Source: Methylocystis sp. IM3 (lineage in GTDB: Bacteria; Pseudomonadota; Alphaproteobacteria; Rhizobiales; Beijerinckiaceae). From it: a stretch of DNA of 64,000 nucleotides. The first letter of the stretch is position 1. Every line of letters starts with the position of its first letter. The translations under genes and the position numbers were made by a program. The notes under the pieces are model-generated. The model worked only from the letters and a program-made list of their open reading frames with translations. It did no database searches and had not been told where the DNA came from. The stretch is taken from NCBI RefSeq assembly GCF_038070105.1, contig NZ_JBBPBZ010000002.1:2182001-2246000 (forward strand), read 5' to 3'. This document shows, in pieces, positions 33,284 through 43,040 of this stretch.

Positions 33284-34090
33284 TCATTTCATCCGGAGGC
33301 TAGCAGCGGCCCCTCTCTTCACGATCGTCATCGTCCCATCCTGGAAATCGTCCTCAGCCGTCGGATCTTCGCTGGCTTGCGGCAGCGCGTCCGAGATCGG
33401 GCGCAAAATGAGCGTCAGCTGGCCGCTACGCTGAGACAACAAGATGAACTCAGCCTGACGCGGATCGAGTTCGAGCGTCGCCGTTGGACCTGCTGCAACC
33501 GCGTCCCCGCTCTTCTTTTCCACGGTCTGCCCTATCGCGAGAACGCGCACATTGGTGAGGAGGACTTCCGACCCGTAAACATCATGACCGCTTTCCTTGG
33601 ATGCTTCTACGTCCCGGAAGGTCCGCATCACGTCAACACGGTCGTTGGGAAGGATGAAGCCACCCGCAGTGCTGTTCAACGTCACGTCGATGGCGACTGC
33701 ACGCTTTCCGGCAGGAAGCATCGTCGACATCACCCCTGCGGTTACTCCCTTGACGAGACGCTCTCTGCGCAATGGGTCGCCAGCAGAGAGGGGTATGCGG
33801 ACATACGACGACTTTACGTCCTGTTCTGCGTCAGGGTTGGCGCTTTTCGTCATAGCGCCGGCGGGAACCGACGCCTTGGGCCAATCGATCCAAGCGATAT
33901 CCTGTGCGTTCACTTCCGCGCCATAGGACAAGTCGCGCGTCACCACCAGCACCTGATCAAGCGGCAAAGCTGGCGCAGATGGCGCAGGCGTTACGACCGG
34001 AGCCGATGGCGTATCGCCGCTCATCATCATGAATGCGACGCCGCCTGAAGCAACGGCGACGCTGATAATTGTAATTTGCGCCCTGTTCAT
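33284..34090 (-). CDS. cpaB: Flp pilus assembly protein CpaB/RcpC
   Basis: This 268-residue protein starts with a membrane anchor (ITIISVAVASGGVAFMMM) and carries an SAF domain (QVLVVTRDLSYGAEVNAQDI and GDPLRRERLVKGVTAGVMS), followed by GKRAVAIDVTLNSTAGGFIL and NDRVDVMRTFRD. This is CpaB/RcpC, thought to act with the secretin at the outer membrane or periplasm. The ATG at 34090 is chosen because it places the anchor at the N-terminus. It ends 9 bp before cpaC. A 210-bp AT-rich gap separates it from cpaA and may hold a promoter. Confidence 0.92.
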   Translation of the reverse strand: MNRAQITIISVAVASGGVAFMMMSGDTPSAPVVTPAPSAPALPLDQVLVVTRDLSYGAEVNAQDIAWIDWPKASVPAGAMTKSANPDAEQDVKSSYVRIPLSAGDPLRRERLVKGVTAGVMSTMLPAGKRAVAIDVTLNSTAGGFILPNDRVDVMRTFRDVEASKESGHDVYGSEVLLTNVRVLAIGQTVEKKSGDAVAAGPTATLELDPRQAEFILLSQRSGQLTLILRPISDALPQASEDPTAEDDFQDGTMTIVKRGAAASLRMK

Positions 34091-34300
34091 CGGGAATCGT
34101 TCCGCACTCTGCAAACGAGAACTGCAGAGGATTTGACCATTGATGTGTCAAATTACAGTTAATTACTCCTTTCTTCTCTTAGATAAGAAACAAGTTGTTT
34201 TCTGATATAGGAATTTTGCCTTGGACGACTCTTTTGCAACCTATCTGACGCCGCGAGGAGCCCATCGCTACACAATTAGAGCGGGAATTTTCGAGTGAAC

Positions 34301-34807
34301 TCAGACGCCCGCAAGACCATGCCAAATTGTGCTGTGGGGGTAGAGAAGCATCCCTGCGATTCCCAGCGCGACGCCGTAAGGCATTCGATTTACCGCCTTG
34401 TCCGCAAGGCGTCCGAGCAGGCTTACGGATTGGCCTTGATCGGCATGAGTGTGCCAGCGAAGCGAGATGATCGCCATCGCGAGACCACCACCGATGAATG
34501 AAAACGCAACGGCGTAGTCCATCAAATTCTCGAACCCGAGCCACAGGGCTGTCGCGGAGGCGAGCTTCGCATCCCCCCCGCCAATAATCCCCATTTCAAA
34601 GAGGACGAACGAAATCGCCAGCACGACGAGGCCACAGCACACATGAAGCGTGATGACGAACAAGGGTGTCCCGATCCAGGCGGACAGCGCGAAATAAAGC
34701 AAGATAAGAACGAGTGAAATCATATTTGGGATCGTCAACGTCAGAAGATCGGAAAATGCTGCAAAGACCATCAGAGCAGGGAAAAGCACGAGCGCGATAT
34801 TTTCCAT
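34301..34807 (-). CDS. cpaA: Type IV prepilin peptidase CpaA
   Basis: This 168-residue polytopic membrane aspartyl protease processes the Flp prepilin. The two catalytic aspartates are visible in FAAFSDLLTLTIPN near the N-terminus and in MGIIGGGDAKLASATALW. Hydrophobic segments alternate throughout. The ATG at 34807 (MENIALVLFPAL) with GAGG upstream is preferred over an ATG at 34879, which would add a polar Arg-rich leader. It lies between the pilin gene and cpaB on the minus strand. Confidence 0.9.
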   Translation of the reverse strand: MENIALVLFPALMVFAAFSDLLTLTIPNMISLVLILLYFALSAWIGTPLFVITLHVCCGLVVLAISFVLFEMGIIGGGDAKLASATALWLGFENLMDYAVAFSFIGGGLAMAIISLRWHTHADQGQSVSLLGRLADKAVNRMPYGVALGIAGMLLYPHSTIWHGLAGV

Positions 34808-34929
34808 GACGAGTCGATCCTCGAGGTTGAAGCGGCCAGATGAGCGCCGGCGTCTTATTCCAGTCTGTCCGTTGGTCATTCACTATCATTAAACGCGCAG
34901 GCGCCGCTCTATGGGCTCCACAAATACGA

Positions 34930-34951
34930 GCGGCCCCGTTCCCGGGGCCGC
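34930..34951 (-). terminator. GC-rich hairpin after pilin gene
   Basis: GCGGCCCCG (34930-34938) and CGGGGCCGC (34943-34951) form a perfect 9-bp stem with loop TTCC, 24 bp after the pilin stop on the minus strand. The T-run is weak, so it may act as an attenuator that keeps pilin mRNA more abundant than the downstream cpa mRNA. Confidence 0.55.
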
Positions 34952-34974
34952 AATGCACACGCTGTTCGAAGGCG

Positions 34975-35139
34975 TCAGGAAAGGTTGCCCGTCACATTGG
35001 CGAAGGTCGACGAGAGCTTGGTCCCGAGAGCCCTGGATGCAGCGACAATCGCGATGCCGATCAAAGAGGCAATAAGGCCATACTCGATCGCCGTCGCGCC
35101 CGACTCGTTCTTCAGGAAACGGGAAAAGAAGTGCTTCAT
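34975..35139 (-). CDS. Flp/Fap-type major pilin
   Basis: This 54-residue gene is easily missed because of its size. The product reads MKHFFSRFLKNESG, then ATAIEYGLIASLIGIAIVAA, then a short polar tail ending TGNLS. The cleavage site after Gly14, the Glu at mature position 5 next to Tyr, and the long hydrophobic helix are the class IVb Flp prepilin signature. The prepilin peptidase CpaA encoded just downstream would process it. A strong hairpin follows the stop. Confidence 0.93.
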   Translation of the reverse strand: MKHFFSRFLKNESGATAIEYGLIASLIGIAIVAASRALGTKLSSTFANVTGNLS

Positions 35140-35523
35140 GGTTGTGCTCCGAATAAGTTGACATTCGCCGAACCGATTCCGCGGGTCTTGGTTCCGCGAA
35201 CAAGCGAAAGCTAGGCCTTGAATCTTTCAAACTCGTTTATAAAAACAGGACTCCGAATCTTTTTCGCGCCAGCCGAAACTCCTTCGCAATCAAGGATTGA
35301 ATTTCTAGACGCATTACCGCTCAAATATCTGCATACATCCTGGAAGATATTACCGGGGAACGCGATTTTAGTTTTCTCCAAGCGTTGGAGTTTCGTTTCA
35401 GTCTTCTTTCACCTTTCATTGTTTCAGTCCGCTGGATTTTCGTCGCGAATGATGCGTGGGAGCAATGCGCATCTGTTCGTGTTCCGGGAAACGGGCGCCC
35501 GTTGGCGCGACATGGTGACCTGC
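35140..35523. other. Divergent intergenic region of the Tad locus
   Basis: About 380 bp separate the leftward pilin from the rightward secretin-N-like gene. It is richer in A and T than its surroundings and must carry the promoters of both halves of the pilus locus. In-frame extensions of the right-hand gene into this region (from 35218) are not protein-like. No clear operator repeat is seen. Confidence 0.45.
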
Positions 35524-35985
35524 ATGTCTTTTCGTTCGTATTTCACACGCGTCGCGCCACTCGCGGCGCTTCTCGTGTCCTCTGTTGCAACAGTTCGCGC
35601 CGACGAGCGAACAATCCGAGTCGAGGTGGACCATGCTCGTATCGTAAAAGTGCCGGAAGGGGCGCAGACGCTCGTGGTCGGCAATCCTCTCATCGCGGAT
35701 GTCACCATGCTGAAAGCCAATCACCTGATGGTGGTGACAGGTAAGGGCTTCGGGTCGACCAATCTCGTCGTCCTCGATCGAAGCGGCTCGCAGGTGGGCG
35801 AGTCAATCATTACGGTCGTTCCGGCGGAAGACAAGGTTGTCGTGCAGCGTGGCGCGCATCGCGAGTCGCTCTCGTGTCAACCGAACTGTGCTCGCGCCAT
35901 CGATCTTGCCGATGACGTTCAATATATGCGGAATGCAATCGAGGGCGCCAAAGCCTATGAGGGTGCAACATCCACGCGCAAATAG
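35524..35985 (+). CDS. Exported secretin-N-domain protein (CpaC N-terminal-like)
   Basis: From an ATG at 35524 the product has about 153 residues: a signal peptide (SYFTRVAPLAALLVSSVATV) and then one T2SS/T3SS pilus N-domain (VDHARIVKVPEGAQTLVVGN, then GFGSTNLVVLDRSG). This is the same fold as the first domain of CpaC in the opposite operon, but the secretin domain is missing. The C-terminus has a Cys pair (SCQPNC). Proteins of this kind accompany Tad loci and may modulate the secretin. ATG 35512 is an equally possible start. Confidence 0.72.
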   Translation: MSFRSYFTRVAPLAALLVSSVATVRADERTIRVEVDHARIVKVPEGAQTLVVGNPLIADVTMLKANHLMVVTGKGFGSTNLVVLDRSGSQVGESIITVVPAEDKVVVQRGAHRESLSCQPNCARAIDLADDVQYMRNAIEGAKAYEGATSTRK

Positions 35986-36126
35986 CGACGTGGCGCGTAA
36001 ACGCGTAGTCATAACGTTTTGAAGGACGACGATAACGGGACTGAAACCACTCGTCCGCCTACTATAATTGAACGTCTTGCGTCAGGCTCTCGCATTTGTG
36101 GTTGTGTGGATCGGGACTCGCATAGA

Positions 36127-36744
36127 ATGCTCTCAAGACTTCCCCCCGCTCGTTTCTCCCTGTCTCAAAGGCTTTCGGCGCGAGCCCGAGCCTTCACTAG
36201 CGACAAGGATGGCGCTACTGCGGTCGAATTCGCAATGATCATGGTTCCGTTTTTTGGCCTCATCGGCGGAACAATCGAAATGGGGATGGCCTATTTTCGT
36301 ACAGCACAATTGCAGGTTGCCGTCGAAACCGCGAGTCGCAGCATTCTCACAAACAGGCTCGTTGGGACTATCAGTCCCTCTAATTTCGTTAAACAGAAAC
36401 TCTGCACCTGGAAGTCCACCGGGAAAGTGGAGCCCGGCACCCTTGGTCGTATGTTCGACTGCGACAAGGTCTATGTCTCCATCGATGCGCCGGACTGGTG
36501 GGACCCGAACGATATCAACGATTCGACGGTTCCGAACCAGTCCATACCCCTGACCTTGCCTGACGCTGGCGAAATCGCGGTCGTGAAAGTGTTTTACCCG
36601 GTTCGCCCGATGATCAGCATGCTTGGTTTGACCGCTGCGGGCGACATCAAGAAGATCACACCCAAATTGCAGGCGTTTCTCGGCAGCCAGAATGTCTATG
36701 TGTTGACCGCCGTAACGGCGTTCCGCGTGGAGCCGGACCTATGA
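36127..36744 (+). CDS. TadE-type minor pilin-like protein
   Basis: This 205-residue protein has a basic N-terminus, then DKDGATAVEFAMIMVPFFGL, the prepilin-like TadE signature with a Glu after the processing site and a long hydrophobic helix. The remainder is a periplasmic/pilus domain (LQVAVETASRSILTNRL; WWDPNDIND). TadE/TadF are minor pilins needed for Flp pilus formation and are processed by the prepilin peptidase. The ATG at 36127 is preferred over 36019. It overlaps the next TadE-like gene by 4 bp. Confidence 0.85.
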   Translation: MLSRLPPARFSLSQRLSARARAFTSDKDGATAVEFAMIMVPFFGLIGGTIEMGMAYFRTAQLQVAVETASRSILTNRLVGTISPSNFVKQKLCTWKSTGKVEPGTLGRMFDCDKVYVSIDAPDWWDPNDINDSTVPNQSIPLTLPDAGEIAVVKVFYPVRPMISMLGLTAAGDIKKITPKLQAFLGSQNVYVLTAVTAFRVEPDL

Positions 36745-37475
36745 GACGAGGTCGCCCCACGCAGCGGCTTCCGTTTATCCGTCGATCGATCTGGCGGAGA
36801 AACAAGCGCGGGATCCGCGCCATGCGCTTCACGCGCGATGAGAACGGCATTGCGGCGGTCGAATTTGCACTGATCCTGCCGCTCTTTCTGATGTTCTATC
36901 TGGGACTGGTCGAAGTGTCGCGTGGCATGCGCGTGAGCCAGAAGCTCGACCAGATTGTTCGTACGCTCGGGGATCTCGCAGCCCAGAAAATCGGTGGCGG
37001 GCAGAATCCGGGACAAGCTGCCATACTGGAATGGGAGTGGCGACAACTTTTCAGCGCCGGGAATGCGCTGATCGCGCCGCTGTCCTTCTGGCAACTCGGA
37101 ATGACGATTTCAGAGGTAAAGATTTCGCCGAAAGCGGGCGGCGGCTACAAGGCGATGGTTCAGTGGACAGAAACGGTCAGGGGCCTCCATCGTCCCTGCG
37201 ACGTCGCTCTGACGCCGTCGACCATCCTTTCCCCAAACAATATCGAACCGGCCTATCTGAACGGGACCAATCCACCGACTTACATCATCATCGCGGACGT
37301 GACGTACACATATTCTCCAGGGATCAATTTCGAGATGTTCAAGTGGCGCAATGCGCCGACCTGGACTTTCAGGCGCACCTTCTATTCGCCGATCCGTAAC
37401 ACTTACGATCCGCCGCATATTCAGCATTTCGGCGTGCAGACGACCCAGAACAACTGCATCTTCCCCCTTCTCTGA
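36741..37475 (+). CDS. TadE/TadF-type minor pilin-like protein
   Basis: This 244-residue protein repeats the architecture of its upstream neighbour: an Arg-rich leader, then RDENGIAAVEFALILPLFLM, the TadE-like prepilin helix, and an extracytoplasmic domain (VSRGMRVSQKLDQIVRTLGD; YIIIADVTYTYSPGINFEMF). It is translationally coupled to the 36127 gene by an ATGA overlap, suggesting the two minor pilins are made in equal amounts. An ATG at 36822 (MRFTRDENG) is an alternative start. TadG is not seen. Confidence 0.85.
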   Translation: MRRGRPTQRLPFIRRSIWRRNKRGIRAMRFTRDENGIAAVEFALILPLFLMFYLGLVEVSRGMRVSQKLDQIVRTLGDLAAQKIGGGQNPGQAAILEWEWRQLFSAGNALIAPLSFWQLGMTISEVKISPKAGGGYKAMVQWTETVRGLHRPCDVALTPSTILSPNNIEPAYLNGTNPPTYIIIADVTYTYSPGINFEMFKWRNAPTWTFRRTFYSPIRNTYDPPHIQHFGVQTTQNNCIFPLL

Positions 37476-37505
37476 CCGCGGCGCCGAAAAGGCGCCGCGG
37501 ATCGC

Positions 37506-39005
37506 TCAGATGGTCTGATTATAAGCGCCCACCTCAGGATTCTCGCGCAGGATGGCGTCCAGCGCGGCGAACATCTCGCGCATACGCGCCTGAGACGCCG
37601 GGCTTTCGACAACGACAACCAGCTCGGGCTTGTTCGACGAGGCTCGCACCAGTCCCCATGTTCCGTCTTCGACGGTGACGCGTACTCCGTTGACCGTCAC
37701 AACGCTGCGTATGGGTTGGCCGATGAGCGTTTCGCCGCGGGCCTTCATACCCTCGATGTGAGCGACAACCCTCTTCACTACCTGGTATTTCTTCTCGTCG
37801 TCGCAATGCGGCGACATTGTCGGCGATCCCCAGGTCTTCGGGAGTGCGGCGTAAAGATCCGCCATGCTCTTTCCAGGGTTGCGGTCGAGCATCTCGAGGA
37901 TATGAACAGCTGTCAGAAGACCGTCGTCGTATCCGCGACCGATCGGGGCGTTGAAAAAGAAATGTCCTGATTTCTCGAATCCCGCGAGGGCGCCGAGATC
38001 GTTGACGCGTCGCTTGATGTAGGAATGGCCGGTCTTCCAATATTCCGTATGCACATGTCTTCCAATGAGCTCCGGGTCTGTCGCGAAAAGACCAGTGGAT
38101 TTCACATCGACGACGAATTTTGCGCCGGGATAGACTTTCGAGAGGTCGCGCGCGAGCATCACGCCGATCTTGTCGGCGAAAATCTCCTCGCCATGATTGT
38201 CGACGACTCCGCAGCGGTCGCCGTCGCCATCGAATCCAAGGCCCACATCCGCGCCCGTCTCCCGCACCTTGTGCGCAATCGCGTGCAGCATGTGCAGATC
38301 TTCGGGATTGGGATTATAGCGCGGGAAAGTGTAGTCAGGCTCGGCGTCGAGCGGGATCACTTCGCAGCCCAGTCGCTCGAGCATCTGCGGCGCGAAGGCG
38401 CCCGCGGTGCCGTTGCCACAGGCGGCGACCACCTTCAGCTTTCGTGAGAAGTTCGGCCGGCGCGTCAGATCATCGAGATAACGCGCGCTGAAGTTCTCGA
38501 TATAGCGATAGGAGCCGCCGCCTGCGGCCCGGAACTTGCCGGAGAGCACAATCTCCTTGAGCCGGCCCATCTCTTCCGGCCCGAACGTCACCGGGCGCTG
38601 TGCGCCCATCTTCACGCCGGTCCAGCCATTGTCGTTGTGCGAGGCGGTCACCATCGCCACGGCGGCCGCGTCGAGTTCGAACTGCGCAAAATAGGCCATG
38701 GGCGACAGCGCGAGCCCGATGTCCCGCACGCGCACGCCGGAGGCCATCAGGCCCGCGATCAGCGCGAGCTTGATGGAGGCGGAATAGGAGCGATAATCGT
38801 GGCCGGTCACGAGGTCGGGCGCGACGCCCATCTCGTGAATCAGCGTGCCGAGACCCATGCCGAGCGCCTGCACGCCCATCAGATTGAGCTCTGGGCCGAA
38901 CAGCCAACGCGCGTCATATTCGCGAAAGCCTGTGGGCTTCACCAGGGGCTTCTGCTCATATTCGAATGTATTCGGAGTGAGGGCGGAGACAGGCTTGGGC
39001 AGCAT
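37506..39005 (-). CDS. Phosphomannomutase/phosphoglucomutase
   Basis: This 499-residue alpha-D-phosphohexomutase interconverts hexose 6- and 1-phosphates for nucleotide-sugar and exopolysaccharide synthesis. The active-site loop MVTASHNDNGWTGVKMG contains the phosphoserine. The metal loop GLGFDGDGDRCGVVD and the sugar-binding loop GFEKSGHFFF are intact, and a C-terminal domain includes SSNKPELVVVVESPA. The ATG at 39005 begins a normal N-terminus (MLPKPVSALTPNTFEYEQKP); the upstream frame is shadow. It is convergent with the minor-pilin gene. Confidence 0.93.
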   Translation of the reverse strand: MLPKPVSALTPNTFEYEQKPLVKPTGFREYDARWLFGPELNLMGVQALGMGLGTLIHEMGVAPDLVTGHDYRSYSASIKLALIAGLMASGVRVRDIGLALSPMAYFAQFELDAAAVAMVTASHNDNGWTGVKMGAQRPVTFGPEEMGRLKEIVLSGKFRAAGGGSYRYIENFSARYLDDLTRRPNFSRKLKVVAACGNGTAGAFAPQMLERLGCEVIPLDAEPDYTFPRYNPNPEDLHMLHAIAHKVRETGADVGLGFDGDGDRCGVVDNHGEEIFADKIGVMLARDLSKVYPGAKFVVDVKSTGLFATDPELIGRHVHTEYWKTGHSYIKRRVNDLGALAGFEKSGHFFFNAPIGRGYDDGLLTAVHILEMLDRNPGKSMADLYAALPKTWGSPTMSPHCDDEKKYQVVKRVVAHIEGMKARGETLIGQPIRSVVTVNGVRVTVEDGTWGLVRASSNKPELVVVVESPASQARMREMFAALDAILRENPEVGAYNQTI

Positions 39006-39302
39006 GGAATGTCCTTGGCGCTCGAAACGGCGCCTGTCATCTACACCGTCGCGGCGGACACGGCAAAACGGCCATCCCTGGTTGTGGCAACACGGGGAAG
39101 CGCTGGTTGTTCCAAGGACTGCCGCAGACGGATAAGGGGCGACGCCGCTGCCCTCGACGCCGCCCCCTGTCTCCAGAGACAAAGGGATATTCTGCGCAAA
39201 TGATTTCGTGGCCGTTAATGAAGTGAGTCCAATTCCTACGCTTGTCGTCAAATGTCGTACAAGTGCGCGAAAGACGGCGAAGCTACCCTGCGTTGACTGC
39301 GC

Positions 39303-41792
39303 TCAGGCTGAGCGCGGCTTTGCGCGCGTGGTCGGCGCCGCGCGCGCGGGATCGTCCGGCCAGAGGTGACGCGGATAGCGGCCCTTCATCTCCTTTTTCA
39401 CCTCGTTCCAGGACCCCGCCCAGAAGCTCGGCAGATCGCGGGTCGTCTGGATGGGGCGATGCGCGGGCGAGAGAAGTTCGAGCGTCAAGGGCGCCCGCCC
39501 GCGCGCGAGCGTCGGATGTTGAGCGAGGCCGTAAAGCTCCTGCACGCGCACCGAGAGGAGCGGGCCATTGGGCGCGGCGTAATCGAGCGCGTGACGGGAA
39601 CCCGCGGGCGTTTCGAAATGCGAAGGCGCCTCGACGTCGAGGCGGCGCGTCAGCTCGTAGGGCAAGAGGCCGGCGAGCGCGGCGTCGAGATCGCCGGGCG
39701 TTAGGCTGTCGAGGGATGCGCGGCCGATGATGAAAGGCGCGAGCCATTCCTCGGCCGCCGAGGCCAAAGCCGCATCGGAGAGGTCCGGCCATTCCTCGCC
39801 CTCGGCGCGGCGCAGGAAGGCGACGCGATCACGCAGCTGCGCCTGCCCCTTCGTCCAGGGCAGGCGCGCGATTCCGAGCTGCGCGATTCCGCGCGCCAGC
39901 GCCCGCGCGCTCTCCTCGTCCGGCTCGACCGGAAGGTTCTGCTCGCCGAGACGGATCGCGCCGAGGCGGCGAAATCGCCGACGCCTCAAGCTGGCGCTTC
40001 CGGGATCGAAAACCGTCTCGTCGCGCGTCTCGATCCGGCCGGCGCCGACCTCCTCCACCTCCTCGGCGCCAAGCGCGCAGGCGGCGAGAATGCGGGCCTG
40101 TGCGGCGCGGCCGGTGAGTTCGGCGACCGCGAGGAAGGGTGCGCGCGACAGCGGATCCTCGACCGGCAGGCTCGCGGCGCGGCCGTTGGCCATGAGAAAA
40201 TCGCCTTTGGCGCCGCGCGACTTGGCGATACGGTCCGGGAACGCCAGCGCGATGAGCGCGCCGTCGGAGAGCTCCGACCCTCCTTGAGTCGACGGCGCAG
40301 CCGATCTGGCCAGCCGCGCCCAATTGCCCGCAAGGCGCCGCGCGTCGCGGCCGCGCTTCGAGCCGTCGCCTTGCAGGCGCGCGAGCCTGTGCGAAAGATC
40401 GGCGTCATTGCCCGCGAGCCCCCGCTCCGAGAGCAGCATCGCGAGTTCCGCGGCCCGCTCGGCCTCGCCGTGGCGCGCGGCTTCGAGGATCATGCGGGCG
40501 AGACGCGGCGGCAGCGGCAAGGCGCGCAACGCCTTGCCCTGATCGGTAAGGCGTCCGTCGGCATCAAGCGCGCCGAGATCGCGGTCGAGCGCCACGGCCT
40601 CCTTCCAGGCCGGCGCGGGCGGCGGATCGAGCCATCCGAGCTGGCCGGGATCATTCACGCCCCAGGCCGCGAGATCGAGCGCGAGGCCGGCAAGGTCGGC
40701 GGCAAGGATTTCGGGCGCCGCGAAGGCGGGGAGCGCGGCGGTCTGGGGCTCGTCCCATAGCCGGTAGCAGACGCCGGGCTCGGTGCGGCCGGCGCGGCCG
40801 CGGCGCTGATCGACGCTGGCGCGGGCGGCGCGGACGGTCTCCAGCCGGGAGAGGCCGAGGTCCGGCTCGTAGAGCTGCACGCGCGACAGACCCGAGTCGA
40901 TCACGATGCGCACGCCCTCGATGGTGAGCGAGGTTTCGGCGATGGAGGTGGCGAGGACGACCTTGCGGCGCCCCGCCGGCGCGGGAGAGATGGCGCGATC
41001 CTGTTCCCCGCGCTCGAGGGCGCCATAAAGCGGCGCGATGTCGACGCCATCGAGCCGCGCGTCGGCGAGGCGCGCGGCGACGCGCGTGATTTCCCCCTGC
41101 CCCGGCAGGAACGCGAGAATCGAGCCTTTCTCCTCGCGCAGCGCGCGCAGGACGGCGCGGGTCACGGCGTCCTCTATGCGCTCATGGGCGTCGCGGCCCA
41201 GATAGCGGGTCTCCACATCGAAGGCGCGGCCCTCGCTGACGATCATCCGGGCGCCTCCCATCAGCGCCGCGACCCGCGCGCCGTCGAGCGTCGCCGACAT
41301 GGCGACGAGCCGCAGATCGTCTCTCAGGCCGGACTGAGCGTCGAGCGCCAGCGCAAGGCCGAGATCGGCGTCGAGCGAGCGCTCGTGATATTCGTCGAAG
41401 AGAACCGCCGCGACGCCCTCCAGCGCCGGATCGTCGAGAATCATGCGGGCGAAGACGCCCTCGGTCACGACCTCGATGCGCGTGCGCGCCGAGACCCTGG
41501 ATTCGAGCCGCATGCGCAGGCCGATGGTTTCGCCCAGCTGTTCGCCGAGCGTCGCCGCCATGCGACTGGCGGCGGCGCGCGCGGCGAGCCGGCGGGGCTC
41601 CAGCAGAATGAGCTTGCGGCCCCTGGTCCAGGCCGCGTCGAGAAGCGCGAGCGGCGCGCGCGTGGTCTTGCCGGCGCCGGGCGGCGCGACGATCACGAGA
41701 TTGGGCGATTCCGCCAGCGCCGCCACAATGTCCGGCAGCACGGCGTCGATGGGCAAAGCGTCTTGCGGGCGTGTCAACTCAGGGCTCTTCAC
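39303..41792 (-). CDS. hrpB: ATP-dependent helicase HrpB
   Basis: This roughly 829-residue DEAH/RHA-type helicase has VIVAPPGAGKTTRAPLALLD (Walker A), LFDEYHERSLDADLGLALAL (DEYH variant of the DEAH box), SATLDG, STSIAETSLTIEGV and QRRGRAGRTEPG, followed by the family's C-terminal domains. HrpB is a probable RNA helicase of unclear cellular role. A longer frame to 41831 runs through the terminator at 41796-41827, so the GTG at 41792 is the likely start. Confidence 0.92.
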   Translation of the reverse strand: MKSPELTRPQDALPIDAVLPDIVAALAESPNLVIVAPPGAGKTTRAPLALLDAAWTRGRKLILLEPRRLAARAAASRMAATLGEQLGETIGLRMRLESRVSARTRIEVVTEGVFARMILDDPALEGVAAVLFDEYHERSLDADLGLALALDAQSGLRDDLRLVAMSATLDGARVAALMGGARMIVSEGRAFDVETRYLGRDAHERIEDAVTRAVLRALREEKGSILAFLPGQGEITRVAARLADARLDGVDIAPLYGALERGEQDRAISPAPAGRRKVVLATSIAETSLTIEGVRIVIDSGLSRVQLYEPDLGLSRLETVRAARASVDQRRGRAGRTEPGVCYRLWDEPQTAALPAFAAPEILAADLAGLALDLAAWGVNDPGQLGWLDPPPAPAWKEAVALDRDLGALDADGRLTDQGKALRALPLPPRLARMILEAARHGEAERAAELAMLLSERGLAGNDADLSHRLARLQGDGSKRGRDARRLAGNWARLARSAAPSTQGGSELSDGALIALAFPDRIAKSRGAKGDFLMANGRAASLPVEDPLSRAPFLAVAELTGRAAQARILAACALGAEEVEEVGAGRIETRDETVFDPGSASLRRRRFRRLGAIRLGEQNLPVEPDEESARALARGIAQLGIARLPWTKGQAQLRDRVAFLRRAEGEEWPDLSDAALASAAEEWLAPFIIGRASLDSLTPGDLDAALAGLLPYELTRRLDVEAPSHFETPAGSRHALDYAAPNGPLLSVRVQELYGLAQHPTLARGRAPLTLELLSPAHRPIQTTRDLPSFWAGSWNEVKKEMKGRYPRHLWPDDPARAAPTTRAKPRSA

Positions 41793-41795
41793 AGC

Positions 41796-41827
41796 AAAAG
41801 GCGCCCCCTCCGGGGAGGGAGCGCCTC
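41796..41827 (-). terminator. Rho-independent terminator of the Tim44-like gene
   Basis: GGCGCCCCCTC pairs with GAGGGAGCGCC around a short loop, and the minus strand continues into TTTT. It lies about 20 bp after the stop at 41849 and just before the hrpB start. Confidence 0.7.
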
Positions 41828-41848
41828 TCATTATCAGCCTTTGAGCCG

Positions 41849-42865
41849 TTACGCCGCCTGCTGGATCCCCGAGAGCTTCCAGCCCTGAGGGCCGGCGCCC
41901 GCCGGGCGGCGGAAGGTCCAGACCTCGGTCGCCTCCGACGGGCCCTGAGAGCCCGGCGCGGGCTTGCCCGTCGAGCGGTCCACCATCTCGTCGTTGAGCG
42001 CGAAGCGCATGGCGACGGTGGCGTATTCGTCCGAGCCCTCGCGCCAGGCCTCCGAGAGATCGCCTTGCAGGAGCTTCACATCCGTGACTCGGTTGACCAG
42101 GCCCTTGCGGCGGTTGGCGTCCAGCTCCTCATCGAAATGCCGCACCATCTCCGGCGTCGCCACGGCGCGCAGCGCGCCCATGTCCTCGCGGCTGTAGGCG
42201 GCCTGCGACTCGCTAAGCAGGCGCTCGAAGGCGTTGAAGTCCTCGGGCGCGACGCGGATCGGCGTCGTCGCCGGGCGCTGCCGGCCCGGACCGCCGCCGC
42301 CGAAGCCGAACGGCGCTCCGCCGAGGCCGCCCCCGCCCGCGCGGCCGCCAAAGGGCGCGCCGCCCGTGAAGGAGAAGGTCGAGCCCTGCGGACCGACGCC
42401 CGCCGGCGCATTGCGCCGCTGCCACCAGGCGAAGGCCATGCGCGCCAGGAAGACGATCAGGGCGATCTGCATCAGGAAGCCGATGACGGACATGAAGCCG
42501 CCGATGCCGCCGAAAAAGCCGTTGCCGGTCAGCATGCCGAACAGGCCGGCGCCGAGCAGACCGCCCGCGAGACCGCCGAGCAGGCCGCGTCCGAAGGAGG
42601 AGCCGCCATAGGCGGGGCTGTTCCAGCCCGGCTGCTGCTGGCCCATGCCGTAGCCCGGCCGCGCCGTGTCGCTACGTTCGAAGGGCGAGGCCGTTCCCGG
42701 CGCGGTGCGGGTCGACGGCGGCGCGGACCACGTCCGCGAGCCCCGGCTGCCGAAGCTGCCGCCCCCGCCCATACGCGCCTCGGCAATGGCCGGCGCCAGC
42801 GCGAGCAGAGCCGCAAGACACAATGAAATCAGCGATCCGCGCTTTTGCGCAAGAAACCGCAACAT
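41849..42865 (-). CDS. Tim44-like domain membrane protein
   Basis: This 338-residue protein has a signal peptide ([18 protein letters not shown]), a long Gly/Ser-rich region, a hydrophobic segment ([20 protein letters not shown]), and a C-terminal Tim44-like domain ([60 protein letters not shown]). Such proteins are common in alphaproteobacteria; their role at the membrane is unclear. The ATG at 42865 places the signal peptide at the start. It is divergent from thyA and followed by a strong terminator. Confidence 0.85.
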   Translation of the reverse strand: MLRFLAQKRGSLISLCLAALLALAPAIAEARMGGGGSFGSRGSRTWSAPPSTRTAPGTASPFERSDTARPGYGMGQQQPGWNSPAYGGSSFGRGLLGGLAGGLLGAGLFGMLTGNGFFGGIGGFMSVIGFLMQIALIVFLARMAFAWWQRRNAPAGVGPQGSTFSFTGGAPFGGRAGGGGLGGAPFGFGGGGPGRQRPATTPIRVAPEDFNAFERLLSESQAAYSREDMGALRAVATPEMVRHFDEELDANRRKGLVNRVTDVKLLQGDLSEAWREGSDEYATVAMRFALNDEMVDRSTGKPAPGSQGPSEATEVWTFRRPAGAGPQGWKLSGIQQAA

Positions 42866-43040
42866 CTGCACATCCTCTTTTACGGGGAGCGAGGCTCCCC
42901 ATCGAGGAAAGAATATAGGGACGCCCCGACCCGGCTGCAAAGACCGGGTCGCGACGGAAGCGGCGAGGATTTGGCGCGGGCGCTCGCCAGATGTTAGGAA
43001 ACCCGCTCCTGATCAGCGTAAGAGGCGCCCCGCTAAAGCC

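Noticed and set aside
32720..34048. Plus-strand open frame across cpaC/cpaB
   Set aside because: Antisense shadow of two recognised pilus genes.
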